Of a stretch of DNA of 64,000 nt, positions 36,449 through 46,660 are shown piece by piece. The notes below the pieces were generated by a model. That model had not been told where the DNA came from, made no database searches, and was given only the letters and a program-made list of their open reading frames with translations. The number at the start of each line of letters is the position of its first letter. Position 1 is the first letter of the stretch. Origin of the DNA: Chitinophagales bacterium (lineage in GTDB: Bacteria > Bacteroidota > Bacteroidia > Chitinophagales > Chitinophagaceae); NCBI GenBank assembly GCA_026936105.1, contig JAIXKI010000015.1, forward strand, positions 1 to 64,000, read 5' to 3'. The translations under genes were made by a program, and so were the position numbers.

Positions 36449-36871
36449 CTAAGTTTTAGGAATGAACCACTCTATTGCCAGTTCATATCCTTTCAGGCCA
36501 AGCCCGATGATGCTTCCCGCCGCCTTTCCAGAAACAAAAGAGTTTTTTCTGAAATCTTCCCTTGCATGTACGTTGGAAATATGCACTTCTATAACAGGCG
36601 TTTTGACCGCTGCAACAGCATCGCCTATTGCCACAGAAGTATGTGTATATCCTCCGGGATTGAAAACAATTCCATCATGGTCAAAGCCGACTCTTTGAAT
36701 TTCATTGATAAGCTCCCCTTCCACATTGCTTTGGAAATAAGAAAAGTTAACCTGAGGAAATTTTATCTTCAACTTTTCCAGAAATTCTTCAAAAGTTGTG
36801 GAACCATAGATATCGGGTTCTCTTTTACCAAGCAGGTTCAGGTTGGGGCCATTGATGATCGCGATCTTCAT
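36449..36871 (-). CDS. aroQ: Type II 3-dehydroquinate dehydratase
   Basis: 140-aa shikimate-pathway enzyme converting 3-dehydroquinate to 3-dehydroshikimate. The start at 36871 gives MKIAIINGPNLNLLGKREPDIYG, the canonical N-terminus with the catalytic Tyr; upstream residues are not conserved. NPGGYTHTS (near 72) and EVHISNVHAREDFR (near 96) complete the active site. Length is right for the dodecameric type II enzyme. No other aro gene is next to it. Confidence 0.93.
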   Translation of the reverse strand: MKIAIINGPNLNLLGKREPDIYGSTTFEEFLEKLKIKFPQVNFSYFQSNVEGELINEIQRVGFDHDGIVFNPGGYTHTSVAIGDAVAAVKTPVIEVHISNVHAREDFRKNSFVSGKAAGSIIGLGLKGYELAIEWFIPKT

Positions 36872-36954
36872 GACACTAAGATAAGCTACTAATTGTACGA
36901 ATTTGCTTCTTACTGAAACCAATGAGACAGAAAAAACGATCCATGTAATCCGGC

Positions 36955-38052
36955 TTAATTGGCATTAATAAGGTTCATAAAATCATCAAACAGGTATCGT
37001 GAGTCGTGGGGGCCGGGAGTGCTTTCGGGATGATACTGCACTGAAAAAGCAGGTTTGTTTTTTAACCGTATGCCTTCTATGGACTGATCGTTCAGGTTGA
37101 CATGTGTCACTTCAACATTTTCCGCTTTTCTGACCGCCTCAGGATCCACACCGAAGCCATGATTCTGGGTGGTAATCTCACATCTTCCCGTAATAATATT
37201 CTTAACCGGATGATTCAGTCCGCGGTGACCATGATGCATTTTAAAAGTCGGTATCCCATTTGCCAAAGCCAGCAACTGATGACCCAGGCAGATGCCAAAT
37301 ACAGGTTTCTCTTCTTTCAAAATATCCTTCATCGTTTCCACAGCATACTCCATAGCAGCCGGATCGCCGGGGCCGTTGGAAATAAAATATCCGGCCGGAT
37401 TAAATTTTTTGAGTTCTTCCAATTTAGTTTTCGCAGGAAATACTTTGATGTAAGCGCCTCTGTCCACCAGGCACTGAAGAATATGCTGCTTCACTCCATA
37501 ATCCAGGACAGCCACCCTGATCTTTGATTTGGGATCTCCCATTTCATAAGTAATTCTTGTACTCACTACGGAGGCAAGTTCCAATCCTGCCATATCCGGC
37601 ACTTCAGCCAGTTTCTTTTTCAGTTCTTCCGGGTTAAGGATCTCAGAGGAAATAACACAGTTCATCGCCCCTTTGGAACGGATATGCGCCACCAGGGCAC
37701 GGGTATCCACTTCCTCAATTGCTACCACATTATTGGCTTTCAGATAATCTTCCAGGGATTCTTTTGCCTGATGGCGTGAATACAGTTCTTCAAGATTACG
37801 GCCTATCAGCCCCCGGATCTTTATTGAATTGGATTGAACGTCTTCATCATTCACACCATAATTACCCACATGCACACTGTTCATGATCAATATCTGGCCA
37901 TAATAACTGGGATCAGTAAACACTTCCTGATAACCCGTCATTCCGGTGTTGAAACAGATCTCGCCACCTGTGGTACCTATAGCGCCAAACGATTTCCCAT
38001 AACATACTGTTCCGTCTTGTAAGAGGAGAATTGCTGTCTTTTGTTCTGTCAT
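36955..38052 (-). CDS. carA: Carbamoyl-phosphate synthase small subunit
   Basis: 365 aa from the start at 38052. N-terminal CPSase_sm domain (1-150) with LLLQDGTVCYG and GMTGYQE, then a class I glutamine amidotransferase: nucleophile Cys255 in GICLGHQL, His341 and Glu343 in QYHPES. It hydrolyses glutamine and channels ammonia to CarB for arginine and pyrimidine synthesis. carB is not adjacent, which is unusual compared with the common carAB arrangement. A -7 element sits 28 bp upstream of this start. Confidence 0.93.
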   Translation of the reverse strand: MTEQKTAILLLQDGTVCYGKSFGAIGTTGGEICFNTGMTGYQEVFTDPSYYGQILIMNSVHVGNYGVNDEDVQSNSIKIRGLIGRNLEELYSRHQAKESLEDYLKANNVVAIEEVDTRALVAHIRSKGAMNCVISSEILNPEELKKKLAEVPDMAGLELASVVSTRITYEMGDPKSKIRVAVLDYGVKQHILQCLVDRGAYIKVFPAKTKLEELKKFNPAGYFISNGPGDPAAMEYAVETMKDILKEEKPVFGICLGHQLLALANGIPTFKMHHGHRGLNHPVKNIITGRCEITTQNHGFGVDPEAVRKAENVEVTHVNLNDQSIEGIRLKNKPAFSVQYHPESTPGPHDSRYLFDDFMNLINAN

Positions 38053-38079
38053 TGTAGAAAAGCGGATTAAAAAACCGGG

Positions 38080-38087
38080 CAAAAGTA
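38080..38087 (-). promoter_or_regulatory. Putative -7 element TACTTTTG for carA
   Basis: Exact TAnnTTTG match on the minus strand, 28 bp before the carA start; it supports the start at 38052 over the longer frame, which would begin inside the element. Confidence 0.5.
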
Positions 38088-38190
38088 AGCAGGAATTGAC
38101 GATCCTTAGTAAGAATATGCAATAAATATTGGCTGAATTACTTTTAATGTTGAATCATTGTTTATAAATTACAATCAAAGAGATGATGTT

Positions 38191-38952
38191 ATGAAAAGAT
38201 TGTTACCGGCATTTCTGATTTCAGCCCTTCTGAGCTTTTGTTTTTCCTTTTACAGTTTTGCACAGGTTTACAACAATGATCCGGGATCAAAAGCCGTCCA
38301 CGACTATGATGAACAAATACAATACCTACTAACAAAAAGTAAAAAACAAAAAAAGACGGGCTGGATCCTTTTTGGGTCGGGAATGGCTGTCAATCTGATC
38401 GGGTCTTCCATTTATAGTAATAGCCAGGGCAACAATGCCGGAGTAAGTATCGTTTCAGGCATCAGCTCAGCAAGTGTCTTTTCAGGTATTGCATTTTTCT
38501 TTGCAGCAGCCAGGACCAAAGAAAAAGCACAACAGCTCTACTTCGAAAAAAATGTAAAAACCGCCACCTCTGAAGAAATGAGGCAGAGATACCTGCAGGA
38601 AGCAAATAGCTATTTTATGGCTAAAGCAAAAGGAAACACAACAGCGGCCGTTTTACTTACTTCTTTGGGGGCGGCTTTCACGATAAGCGGTATCATCATT
38701 TTAAAAAACGCTGAACATTCCGAAGGCTTTCTTGAAATATTCAATAATTCATTTACCGGTTCGTTACTTTTCGTTACCGGTATAAGTATGGCAGTGGCCA
38801 GTATTCCTTTTTATGTAAAAGCTTCACGACAAAGAAGAGTTGCCCGGATGATATTGGAAACCGGCCAGATCCCGCATCCTTCAATAACTACTGCTCCTCA
38901 AATAAATATCAATCATCAATACGTTTCACTAGGCATCCATATCCCGTTTTGA
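38191..38952 (+). CDS. Hypothetical membrane protein, about 253 aa
   Basis: Start at 38191 chosen because it begins a clear signal-type helix (MKRLLPAFLISALLSFCFSFYSFAQ). After a short helical linker with KKQKKTGW there are two pairs of helices, ILFGSGMAVNLIGSSIY..VSGISSASVFSGIAFFFA and LTSLGAAFTISGIIIL..LLFVTGISMAVASIPFYV, which look like an internal duplication. The tail contains HQYVSLGIHIPF, the beta-strand-like end common in Bacteroidota envelope proteins. Family not recognised. Confidence 0.6.
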   Translation: MKRLLPAFLISALLSFCFSFYSFAQVYNNDPGSKAVHDYDEQIQYLLTKSKKQKKTGWILFGSGMAVNLIGSSIYSNSQGNNAGVSIVSGISSASVFSGIAFFFAAARTKEKAQQLYFEKNVKTATSEEMRQRYLQEANSYFMAKAKGNTTAAVLLTSLGAAFTISGIIILKNAEHSEGFLEIFNNSFTGSLLFVTGISMAVASIPFYVKASRQRRVARMILETGQIPHPSITTAPQININHQYVSLGIHIPF

Positions 38953-39204
38953 TTCTTTTTTTTAACTGAGTGTAAAATTTTAAACGAGCTATTGTCCCGG
39001 CTTGAAAAGAGAGTTATGGGCCAAGCGATGAAATGAAAATAACAGGTCTGAATTTACAAACATTCATTAGTTTTATAATTTTTGTGGATAATTTCTAATA
39101 AACCTTTTATCTTATTTGACAATTTCGTTATAATTTTCACCAAACGCTTGCCTTCGTTCAACGCAAGTTGAATACCTCACATATTTTCTAACAAAAAATC
39201 AGGA

Positions 39205-42200
39205 ATGAAAAATAACCGGGGACTATATCAGCCTTCGTTGGAGCATGATGCATGCGGCATTGGCTTTGTGGCAAATATTAAAGGCAATAAATCTCATCAG
39301 ACCATATCAGATTCATTGACGGTATTGGAAAACATGGAACACCGGGGCGCCTGCGGCTGTGAAAAAAATACAGGCGACGGAGCCGGCATCATGATCCAGA
39401 CACCACATGAATTCTTTTTTGAGGAATGCCTGAAACTTGGCGTGCACTTACCACCGTTTGGAAAATATGGAGTGGGTGTTATCTTTTTCCCCAACGAAAT
39501 CAAACTCCGGGAAGAATGCCGGGATATCTTCAACCGTACAGCAGAAAAACTTGGATTGGAAATTCTCGCTTACCGGAAAGTGCCTGTAAGCTCTGATGGG
39601 ATCGGCATCACTGCATTGAGTGTGGAACCGGAAATGGAACAGGTGTTCGTTGCCTGCCCAGATCACATTCATGACCGGGATGATTTCGAAAGAAAATTAT
39701 TTGTGCTGCGCAATCACGCCACTCACCTTATCCACAGTACCGTAAAAAAAGATGCAATCGGTTTTTACGTGGCATCACTTTCCTACAAAACTGTTATTTA
39801 TAAAGGCCAGCTTACCAGTTTGCAGCTGAGAAATTACTTTCCGGATCTCAGTAATAAAAGAGTGGTCAGCGCTTTCGGATTGGTACATTCCCGCTTTGCC
39901 ACCAACACTTTTCCTTCCTGGAAACTGGCGCAGCCTTTCCGTTTCATTGCACACAATGGAGAGATCAATACACTTCAGGGAAACCTGAACTGGTTACGCT
40001 CCAGTGAAAAAGGATTCACTTCTCCTTATTTTACAAGAGAGGAAATGGAAATGCTGTTGCCGATCGTTGAAGGCGATCAATCTGATTCTGCCTGTCTCGA
40101 TAATATGATCGAACTGCTTTTACTCACCGGCCGCTCCCTCCCTCATGTGATGATGATGCTGATCCCTGAAGCATGGGACGGCAATGAACAAATGGACCCT
40201 GTGAAAAAAGCTTTTTATGAATTTCATTCCGCCTTTATGGAGCCCTGGGACGGACCGGCATCCATTTCTTTCACCGATGGAAAAATCATCGGGGCTACAT
40301 TAGACAGGAATGGCCTGCGCCCTTCCCGTTATTGCATTACTGCTGATGACCTGGTGATCATGGCTTCCGAAACAGGTGTGCTACCCGTTGAACCGTCTAT
40401 CATCAAAGAAAAAGGAAGGCTGCAACCCGGGAAAATGTTTGTGGTGGATTTGGAACAAGGCCGTATCATCAGCGATGAAGAACTGAAGCAAACAATATGT
40501 TCACAAAAACCTTACGCCGAATGGCTGAATAAATACAAGATCCGGCTGGAAGAATTACCCGATCCGAGAGTGATGTTCACTCACCTGGAACATGACCAGG
40601 TTTTTAAATATCAAAAAGCTTTCGGCTATACAACAGAAGACCTGGAACGCATCATTGCACCGATGGCGCTGGACGGAAAAGAACCTGTTGGCTCCATGGG
40701 AAGTGATGTTCCCCTGGCAGTATTAAGTAATCAGCCACAGCATCTCAGTTCATATTTCAAACAATTATTTGCGCAGGTGACCAATCCGCCTATAGATCCG
40801 ATAAGAGAACGGCTGGTGATGTCGCTTTCCACCTTCGTCGGCAACAATGGAAATCTTTTAAAAGAAGATCCGATGGCCTGCCACAGCGTGGCATTGAAAC
40901 ACCCGGTACTGAATAATTTTGAACTGGAAAAAATCAGGAGCATTGACACCGGGAAATTCCAGGCAAAAACCTTGCAATGTTATTTCAGGGCCGATGGTAA
41001 ACCCGGATCGCTCAAAGCCGCCATTGAACGGTTATGCCGCTATGCTGTGGACGCAGTGGAAGATGGATTTGAAGTGTTGATTCTGACGGATCGTGCTATT
41101 GACTCTGATCATGCGGCCATACCTTCTTTGCTTTCAGCTTCTGCGGTGCATCATCATTTGATAAGAAAAGGAATGCGTGGGCAAGTAGGTATCGTTGTAG
41201 AAGCAGGTGATGCCTGGGAAGTACATCATTTCGCCTGCCTGATTGGTTTTGGCGCCACAGCCATCAATCCCTATCTCGCATTGTCATCTATCCGTGACAT
41301 GAAAGAAAGCGGAAAACTTCAGACTGAATTTTCAGAAGATGAATTAAAAAAGAATTATATCAAAGCTGTGAACGACGGGTTGCTGAAAGTATTTTCCAAA
41401 ATGGGTATTTCCACCCTGCAATCTTACCAGGGAGCACAGATATTCGAGATCATAGGATTGAACCGTGATATAGTGGAAAAATATTTTACCGGCGCTATTA
41501 GCAGGATTGAAGGTATGGGACTCGATGAGATTGCACAAGAGACATTGGCAAAACATTTCTCTTCTTTCAATCAGAACAATTCTGGTCCTTCTCTTTTAAA
41601 TACCGGAGGAGTCTATCAATGGAACCGTAAAGGCGAATTTCATTTATTCAATCCGCAAACCATACACCTGCTGCAGCATTCCACCCGGACGAATGATTAT
41701 GCGGTGTATAAAAAATATGCAAAGCTGATCAATGATCCCGGTGAAAATACTTCCACCCTGAGAAGTTTATTACAGTTGAAAAAAAATCGCCCTACTATTC
41801 CTTTAGAAGAAGTGGAACCGGCAGAAAACATTTACAAAAGGTTTTCAACCGGCGCCATGAGTTTTGGTTCCATCTCATGGGAAGCACACACAACGATGGC
41901 TATTGCTATGAACCGCATTGGCGCAAAAAGCAATACCGGGGAAGGAGGTGAAGATGAAAAAAGATATGAACCCTTACCCAACGGTGATTCCATGCGCAGC
42001 GCTATCAAGCAGGTGGCAAGCGGTAGGTTCGGCGTCACCAGTTTATATCTTACAGAAGCAGATGAACTGCAAATAAAAATGGCACAGGGAGCCAAACCCG
42101 GTGAAGGGGGACAGTTACCCGGTCATAAAGTTGATGAATGGATCGGCAGAGTCCGTCATTCAATTCCCGGAGTGGGATTGATTTCTCCGCCGCCGCATCA

Positions 42201-43728
42201 TGATATTTATTCCATTGAAGACCTTGCTCAATTAATCTTTGATCTGAAAAACGCTAACCGGAATGCACGAATCAGTGTAAAGTTGGTAAGCAAAGCCGGA
42301 GTGGGCACCATAGCTGCCGGAGTTGCCAAAGCAAAAGCAGACGTTATTTTAATTGCCGGTTTTGATGGTGGAACAGGCGCCTCACCAATTTCCTCCATCA
42401 GGCACGCAGGATTGCCGTGGGAATTAGGTTTGGCAGAAACACATCAGACATTGGTGAAAAACAGATTGAGGAGTCGTGTCACCGTTCAGGTAGATGGCCA
42501 GCTAAGAACGGGAAGAGATCTGATGATTGCAGCACTGCTGGGCGCTGAAGAATGGGGAATTGCCACTGCAGCACTGGTGGTGGAAGGATGTGTGCTGATG
42601 CGAAAATGCCATTTGAATACCTGCCCGGTGGGTGTGGCTACACAGGATCCCGAACTGAGAAAAAGGTTTACAGGCAACCCGGATCACCTGGTAAATTTTT
42701 TCAAATTCATCACAGAGGAATTAAGAGAACTCATGGCGGAAATGGGATTTCGCACTGTCAATGAAATGATCGGGCAGGTAGGCTATCTTGAAGCAAGAGA
42801 AAACATCAATCATTGGAAATATAAACAACTGGATCTCTCACCGGTATTGTACAAAGAACCAACATCTATTTACACCCGTTTATATAAATCAGATGAACAG
42901 GATCATGGTATCAATGCCGTGCTGGATCTGAAGCTGCTGGAATTATCCAAACCTGCAATCGAGAACAAGGAGAAAGTTTTTGCAGAATTACCTATTCAAA
43001 ATACGGACAGAACCATAGGATCAATTTTATCGAATGAGATTACAAAAAAATATAAAAGCGCAGGATTGCCCGATGATACGATTCACCTCAAATTCACCGG
43101 TACTGCGGGACAAAGTTTTGGCGCCTTCAACACCAAAGGAATAACACTGGAATTAGAAGGAGATGCCAATGACTATTTCGGTAAAGGATTGAGCGGCGGG
43201 AAACTGATCATCTATCCTTCCAAACATGCCCAATTTGCAGCCGAAGAAAATATCATCATCGGAAATGTTGCATTTTATGGAGCCACTTCAGGAAAGGCAT
43301 ATATCCGCGGGAAAGCAGGTGAACGTTTCTGTGTCCGCAATTCCGGTATCAGTGCTGTCGTGGAAAGTGTTGGCGATCACGGATGCGAATACATGACTGG
43401 AGGAACCGTGGTAATATTGGGAGATACCGGAAGAAATTTTGCAGCGGGAATGAGCGGCGGTACTGCCTATGTGTACGATGTCAACGGAAAGTTTATGGAA
43501 AACTGCAATAAGGAAATGGTTGGCCTTGATCCGTTGGAAGAAGAAGACAGTTCTCTTTTGCAAAAAATGATCACCGAACATTATCAATATACCGGAAGTA
43601 ATGTTGCAAAATTTATTTTGGCAGATTTTGAAAACCAGCTCCGGAGTTTTATAAAAGTATTTCCGAAAGACCTTAAAAATGTCCTTGCTCAAAGAAGAGC
43701 TGCTATTGAAATGGAAAACAAACAATAA
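39205..43728 (+). CDS. gltB: Glutamate synthase large subunit
   Basis: 1507-aa alpha subunit of NADPH-glutamate synthase: glutamine plus 2-oxoglutarate give two glutamate. The amidotransferase domain (17-430) has nucleophile Cys17 in EHDACGIGF, exposed after propeptide removal. A central domain and the FMN-binding synthase domain (about 850-1220, with GAMSFGSIS and GEGGEDEKR) follow. The 3Fe-4S ligands are in CVLMRKCHLNTCPVGVAT. The C-terminal GXGXG beta-helix (about 1270-1460) has repeated G..G.F......G motifs. gltD follows after 17 bp, so the two are one operon. A full-length, intact gene. Confidence 0.97.
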   Translation: MKNNRGLYQPSLEHDACGIGFVANIKGNKSHQTISDSLTVLENMEHRGACGCEKNTGDGAGIMIQTPHEFFFEECLKLGVHLPPFGKYGVGVIFFPNEIKLREECRDIFNRTAEKLGLEILAYRKVPVSSDGIGITALSVEPEMEQVFVACPDHIHDRDDFERKLFVLRNHATHLIHSTVKKDAIGFYVASLSYKTVIYKGQLTSLQLRNYFPDLSNKRVVSAFGLVHSRFATNTFPSWKLAQPFRFIAHNGEINTLQGNLNWLRSSEKGFTSPYFTREEMEMLLPIVEGDQSDSACLDNMIELLLLTGRSLPHVMMMLIPEAWDGNEQMDPVKKAFYEFHSAFMEPWDGPASISFTDGKIIGATLDRNGLRPSRYCITADDLVIMASETGVLPVEPSIIKEKGRLQPGKMFVVDLEQGRIISDEELKQTICSQKPYAEWLNKYKIRLEELPDPRVMFTHLEHDQVFKYQKAFGYTTEDLERIIAPMALDGKEPVGSMGSDVPLAVLSNQPQHLSSYFKQLFAQVTNPPIDPIRERLVMSLSTFVGNNGNLLKEDPMACHSVALKHPVLNNFELEKIRSIDTGKFQAKTLQCYFRADGKPGSLKAAIERLCRYAVDAVEDGFEVLILTDRAIDSDHAAIPSLLSASAVHHHLIRKGMRGQVGIVVEAGDAWEVHHFACLIGFGATAINPYLALSSIRDMKESGKLQTEFSEDELKKNYIKAVNDGLLKVFSKMGISTLQSYQGAQIFEIIGLNRDIVEKYFTGAISRIEGMGLDEIAQETLAKHFSSFNQNNSGPSLLNTGGVYQWNRKGEFHLFNPQTIHLLQHSTRTNDYAVYKKYAKLINDPGENTSTLRSLLQLKKNRPTIPLEEVEPAENIYKRFSTGAMSFGSISWEAHTTMAIAMNRIGAKSNTGEGGEDEKRYEPLPNGDSMRSAIKQVASGRFGVTSLYLTEADELQIKMAQGAKPGEGGQLPGHKVDEWIGRVRHSIPGVGLISPPPHHDIYSIEDLAQLIFDLKNANRNARISVKLVSKAGVGTIAAGVAKAKADVILIAGFDGGTGASPISSIRHAGLPWELGLAETHQTLVKNRLRSRVTVQVDGQLRTGRDLMIAALLGAEEWGIATAALVVEGCVLMRKCHLNTCPVGVATQDPELRKRFTGNPDHLVNFFKFITEELRELMAEMGFRTVNEMIGQVGYLEARENINHWKYKQLDLSPVLYKEPTSIYTRLYKSDEQDHGINAVLDLKLLELSKPAIENKEKVFAELPIQNTDRTIGSILSNEITKKYKSAGLPDDTIHLKFTGTAGQSFGAFNTKGITLELEGDANDYFGKGLSGGKLIIYPSKHAQFAAEENIIIGNVAFYGATSGKAYIRGKAGERFCVRNSGISAVVESVGDHGCEYMTGGTVVILGDTGRNFAAGMSGGTAYVYDVNGKFMENCNKEMVGLDPLEEEDSSLLQKMITEHYQYTGSNVAKFILADFENQLRSFIKVFPKDLKNVLAQRRAAIEMENKQ

Positions 43729-43745
43729 ACTTTTAAAAATAATTC

Positions 43746-45215
43746 ATGGGAAAACCTACAGGATTTTTAGAATTCACCAGAGAGTTGCCCGGGAAAAAGG
43801 CGGTGCAGGAACGTATCCGGAATTACAATGAGTTTGTTGCATTCCTGACAGAAGACAAACTGAATCAGCAGGCTGCCCGTTGCATGAGCTGCGGTGTTCC
43901 CTTTTGTCACCAGGGGTGCCCGTTGGGAAACAATATTCCCGCATTCAATGATGCGGTTTATCGCAAGAGCTGGAAAGAGGCTTATGAGATCTTAACTGCG
44001 ACCAACAATTTTCCTGAATTTACCGGAAGGATCTGTCCTGCTCCCTGTGAAAGCGCCTGCGTGCTGGGCATTAATCAACCGCCGGTTACTATTGAAGAAA
44101 TAGAAAAACACATTATTGAAATTGCATTTGAAAAAGGATTGGTGAAAGCCCGCAAACCAAATTTACGATCAGGAAAAAAAGTAGCAGTGATCGGTTCAGG
44201 CCCATCCGGACTTGCAGCAGCTGCTCAATTGAATTATGCGGGACATTTGGTAACCATATTCGAAAGAGACGATGCGCCGGGGGGATTGCTCCGTTATGGT
44301 ATTCCCGATTTTAAACTGGAAAAATGGGTAGTGGACAGAAGAATAAAATTACTGGAAGAAGAAGGGATTGTTTTCAAGTGTCATTCCAATGTCGGTGTGA
44401 ACATCAGCATTCAGAATTTGCTAAGAGAGTATCATGCCATCATACTGGCAGGTGGATCCACTGTTCCCCGTGATCTGAAAATACCCGGAAGAGAACTGAA
44501 GGGAATTCATTTTGCAATGGAGTTTTTAAAACAGCAAAATAAGCGCAATGCAGGAAAAAATCCGTTGCTGCACCAGGAGACCGAAAGCAATATTTATAAT
44601 GAAAACATTTCAGTCTGTGATAAAAATGTTGTGGTGATCGGCGGCGGCGATACCGGCAGTGATTGTATAGGCACTTCCAACCGGCAAAAAGCCAGATCCG
44701 TAACTCAGTTTGAATTATTGCCCATGCCGCCAAAAGAGCGAACAGTCTTTATGCCCTGGCCTACTTATCCTATGATCCTGAAAACATCCAGCAGTCATGA
44801 AGAAGGGTGTGAAAGAGAGTTTGCTATCGCCACGAAAGAATTCCTGGGAGATTCCAACGGGAATCTCAGGGCACTAAAAATTATAACCCTTGACTGGAAG
44901 TCTGCTGAAAATGGCAAGCCGGCATCTTTCACTGAAGTGCCGGGTTCTGAAAGAGAAATACTTTGTGAGACAGCGCTTCTTGCAATGGGATTTGTACATC
45001 CTCTTCACACGGGCCTTTTGAATGAACTTGGCATTGACCTGGATGAAAGGGGAAATGTAAAAGCCAATGAGAGAGAATATCAAACCAACATCGCCAAAAT
45101 ATTTTCTGCCGGTGATATGAGGCGGGGGCAAAGCCTTGTGGTCTGGGCCATCAATGAAGGAAGGGAATGTGCAGCACAGGTGGACAAATTTTTATCGGGT
45201 AAGGTATTAAAATAA
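43746..45215 (+). CDS. gltD: Glutamate synthase small subunit
   Basis: 489-aa beta subunit that passes electrons from NADPH to GltB. N-terminal 4Fe-4S cysteines Cys46, Cys49, Cys54 and Cys58 (CMSCGVPFCHQGCP) and Cys97, Cys101 and Cys105 (CPAPCESAC); FAD site GSGPSGLAAA (near 150); NADPH site GGGDTGSDCIGT (near 298). The C-terminal SAGDMRRGQSLVVWAI closes the FAD site. Only 17 bp separate it from gltB, same strand, so the two subunits are made together. Confidence 0.96.
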   Translation: MGKPTGFLEFTRELPGKKAVQERIRNYNEFVAFLTEDKLNQQAARCMSCGVPFCHQGCPLGNNIPAFNDAVYRKSWKEAYEILTATNNFPEFTGRICPAPCESACVLGINQPPVTIEEIEKHIIEIAFEKGLVKARKPNLRSGKKVAVIGSGPSGLAAAAQLNYAGHLVTIFERDDAPGGLLRYGIPDFKLEKWVVDRRIKLLEEEGIVFKCHSNVGVNISIQNLLREYHAIILAGGSTVPRDLKIPGRELKGIHFAMEFLKQQNKRNAGKNPLLHQETESNIYNENISVCDKNVVVIGGGDTGSDCIGTSNRQKARSVTQFELLPMPPKERTVFMPWPTYPMILKTSSSHEEGCEREFAIATKEFLGDSNGNLRALKIITLDWKSAENGKPASFTEVPGSEREILCETALLAMGFVHPLHTGLLNELGIDLDERGNVKANEREYQTNIAKIFSAGDMRRGQSLVVWAINEGRECAAQVDKFLSGKVLK

Positions 45216-45227
45216 AAACCAACGACA

Positions 45228-46253
45228 TCAAAACAATAGATCACCTGCTTTCTCTATCAATCTTCTTGTCTCAGAGAGCGCAACTATAATCTGCTGGTAT
45301 TTCTGAATTTCTTCATCGCTTAAATATTTTCCCTTTCGGATTAGCAACCATTCTTGTGCAGGCTGATAAGTTCCGACATAAAAATTCCAAACTTCTTCGG
45401 GAACATTTGCAAAGTATTGTTTACTGTTGATATAAACATTCCCGTTTTTATAAACCGGGTCAATCACCACATTATCCCCATTTACCGGGTATTGAGTAAT
45501 TAAATTCTCAACAGCCTGGTATTCCAGCAAATGCACCTGGCGCAATGAGCCGCCAATCTTTACCAGCTTCCAGAAAATTCCGGAATCATGAGGATATGGA
45601 ATCCCGGGAAAATCAGGTTTTCCTTTGTGGCAGGATTCTTTCCGATAGCTCTTTGAATACAGAACAGCATAGATATAATCAAAAAGATCAATCGGAAAAA
45701 ATACCTGTTTGAATTCATCCCGCAGATCTTCGTTATTGTTTACATAACAAACATTGCCCACAACTTTTTCGGGAACAAACTGAAGGCCCAAACCAGCAGC
45801 TATTTTTTTGATAATCTCTGAATGGAAGTTATGTGTTCTTGAAAACTCAGGTTCATCGTTATTCCGATAAACATAAATCGGAAAAATATAATTATCTTCA
45901 TTGGCCTCTCTGACAAAGAAATCTGCAGTAACGATTTTATTGGTAACAAAAGCAGAAAAATGGTTATCCGATGCAGATAGGCTTTTTATAATTAGCGCTG
46001 CATTATCTTTCACAGTGAAATTTCTGATTAATTCTCTTCCTGCTTCAAGTTTTATCAGTTCTTCCGTTTTTACCAATCTTTCATCAAAAGGTTTACAAGA
46101 TATCTTTTGAAGTTTATCAGAAAGATCAGTACTATTAAAAAAGATATTATTTTTTGAAATATTAATACCGCTGAATTTCCATTCAAAAAGCTCATTTATG
46201 AAAAATCCGCTATTATATTTTTCAACTTCATGAAAGACTTTCATCATAGACAT
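45228..46253 (-). CDS. Orphan C-terminal specificity domain of a type ISP/IIG restriction-modification enzyme
   Basis: 341 aa. The sequence matches only the DNA-recognition C-terminus of type ISP (LlaBIII-like) and related type IIG enzymes: KPFDER (54-59), FPIYVY (124-129), DYIYAVLYSKSYR (192-204), DFPGIPYPHD (214-223), LRQVHLLE (237-244), Y.NGNVYINSKQYF (268-281) and YQPAQEWLLIRKGKYLS (296-312). The nuclease, helicase-like and N6-adenine methyltransferase parts that precede this domain in full-length enzymes (usually over 1000 aa) are absent: a TAG stop lies 15 bp upstream of the ATG and the next 400 bp are noncoding. It is therefore a relic or a free-standing specificity module. Convergent to gltD. 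Confidence 0.72.
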   Translation of the reverse strand: MSMMKVFHEVEKYNSGFFINELFEWKFSGINISKNNIFFNSTDLSDKLQKISCKPFDERLVKTEELIKLEAGRELIRNFTVKDNAALIIKSLSASDNHFSAFVTNKIVTADFFVREANEDNYIFPIYVYRNNDEPEFSRTHNFHSEIIKKIAAGLGLQFVPEKVVGNVCYVNNNEDLRDEFKQVFFPIDLFDYIYAVLYSKSYRKESCHKGKPDFPGIPYPHDSGIFWKLVKIGGSLRQVHLLEYQAVENLITQYPVNGDNVVIDPVYKNGNVYINSKQYFANVPEEVWNFYVGTYQPAQEWLLIRKGKYLSDEEIQKYQQIIVALSETRRLIEKAGDLLF

Positions 46254-46271
46254 TTCAATTAATCCGTCCTA

Positions 46272-46279
46272 CAAATTTA
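46272..46279 (-). promoter_or_regulatory. Putative -7 element TAAATTTG before the specificity domain
   Basis: Exact TAnnTTTG match 19 bp before the ATG. If used, the fragment is expressed from its own promoter. Confidence 0.4.
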
Positions 46280-46660
46280 ATCACTTCATCGGGGTGAAGC
46301 CTGAATCCAAATTACCGCATATAAAGCTGCCTCGATCTCTCATTCTTATATTCATTTACAAAATCAATACTCTTTACTTTATTTTCTCAAAAAAAATTAT
46401 AGAATCATAATTGATCCCTGACAGTTCAATTAAGATTAGGCCGCAAAAAACCGCAGAATTCAAACTATTGCAAGCCCTTTCTGGTTTTAGAAAATTGCGA
46501 ACGATTGCGCATTATCTCATAATAATTCTCTGAAAAAAAAATTATAAGGAAAATAGATAAATCTAATGCATAATATCTAATTTACAAGTTAAGAGCAATT
46601 AAGCTCTGACGGATTTCAATACTTTTTAATTTATTATACACCATCTTAAAACTAACAATT
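46280..46660. other. Gene-free stretch between the specificity domain and susC
   Basis: AT-rich. I see no remnants of the missing methyltransferase in either strand and no structured RNA. An ECF sigma/anti-sigma pair, often found before susC, is absent here. Confidence 0.5.
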
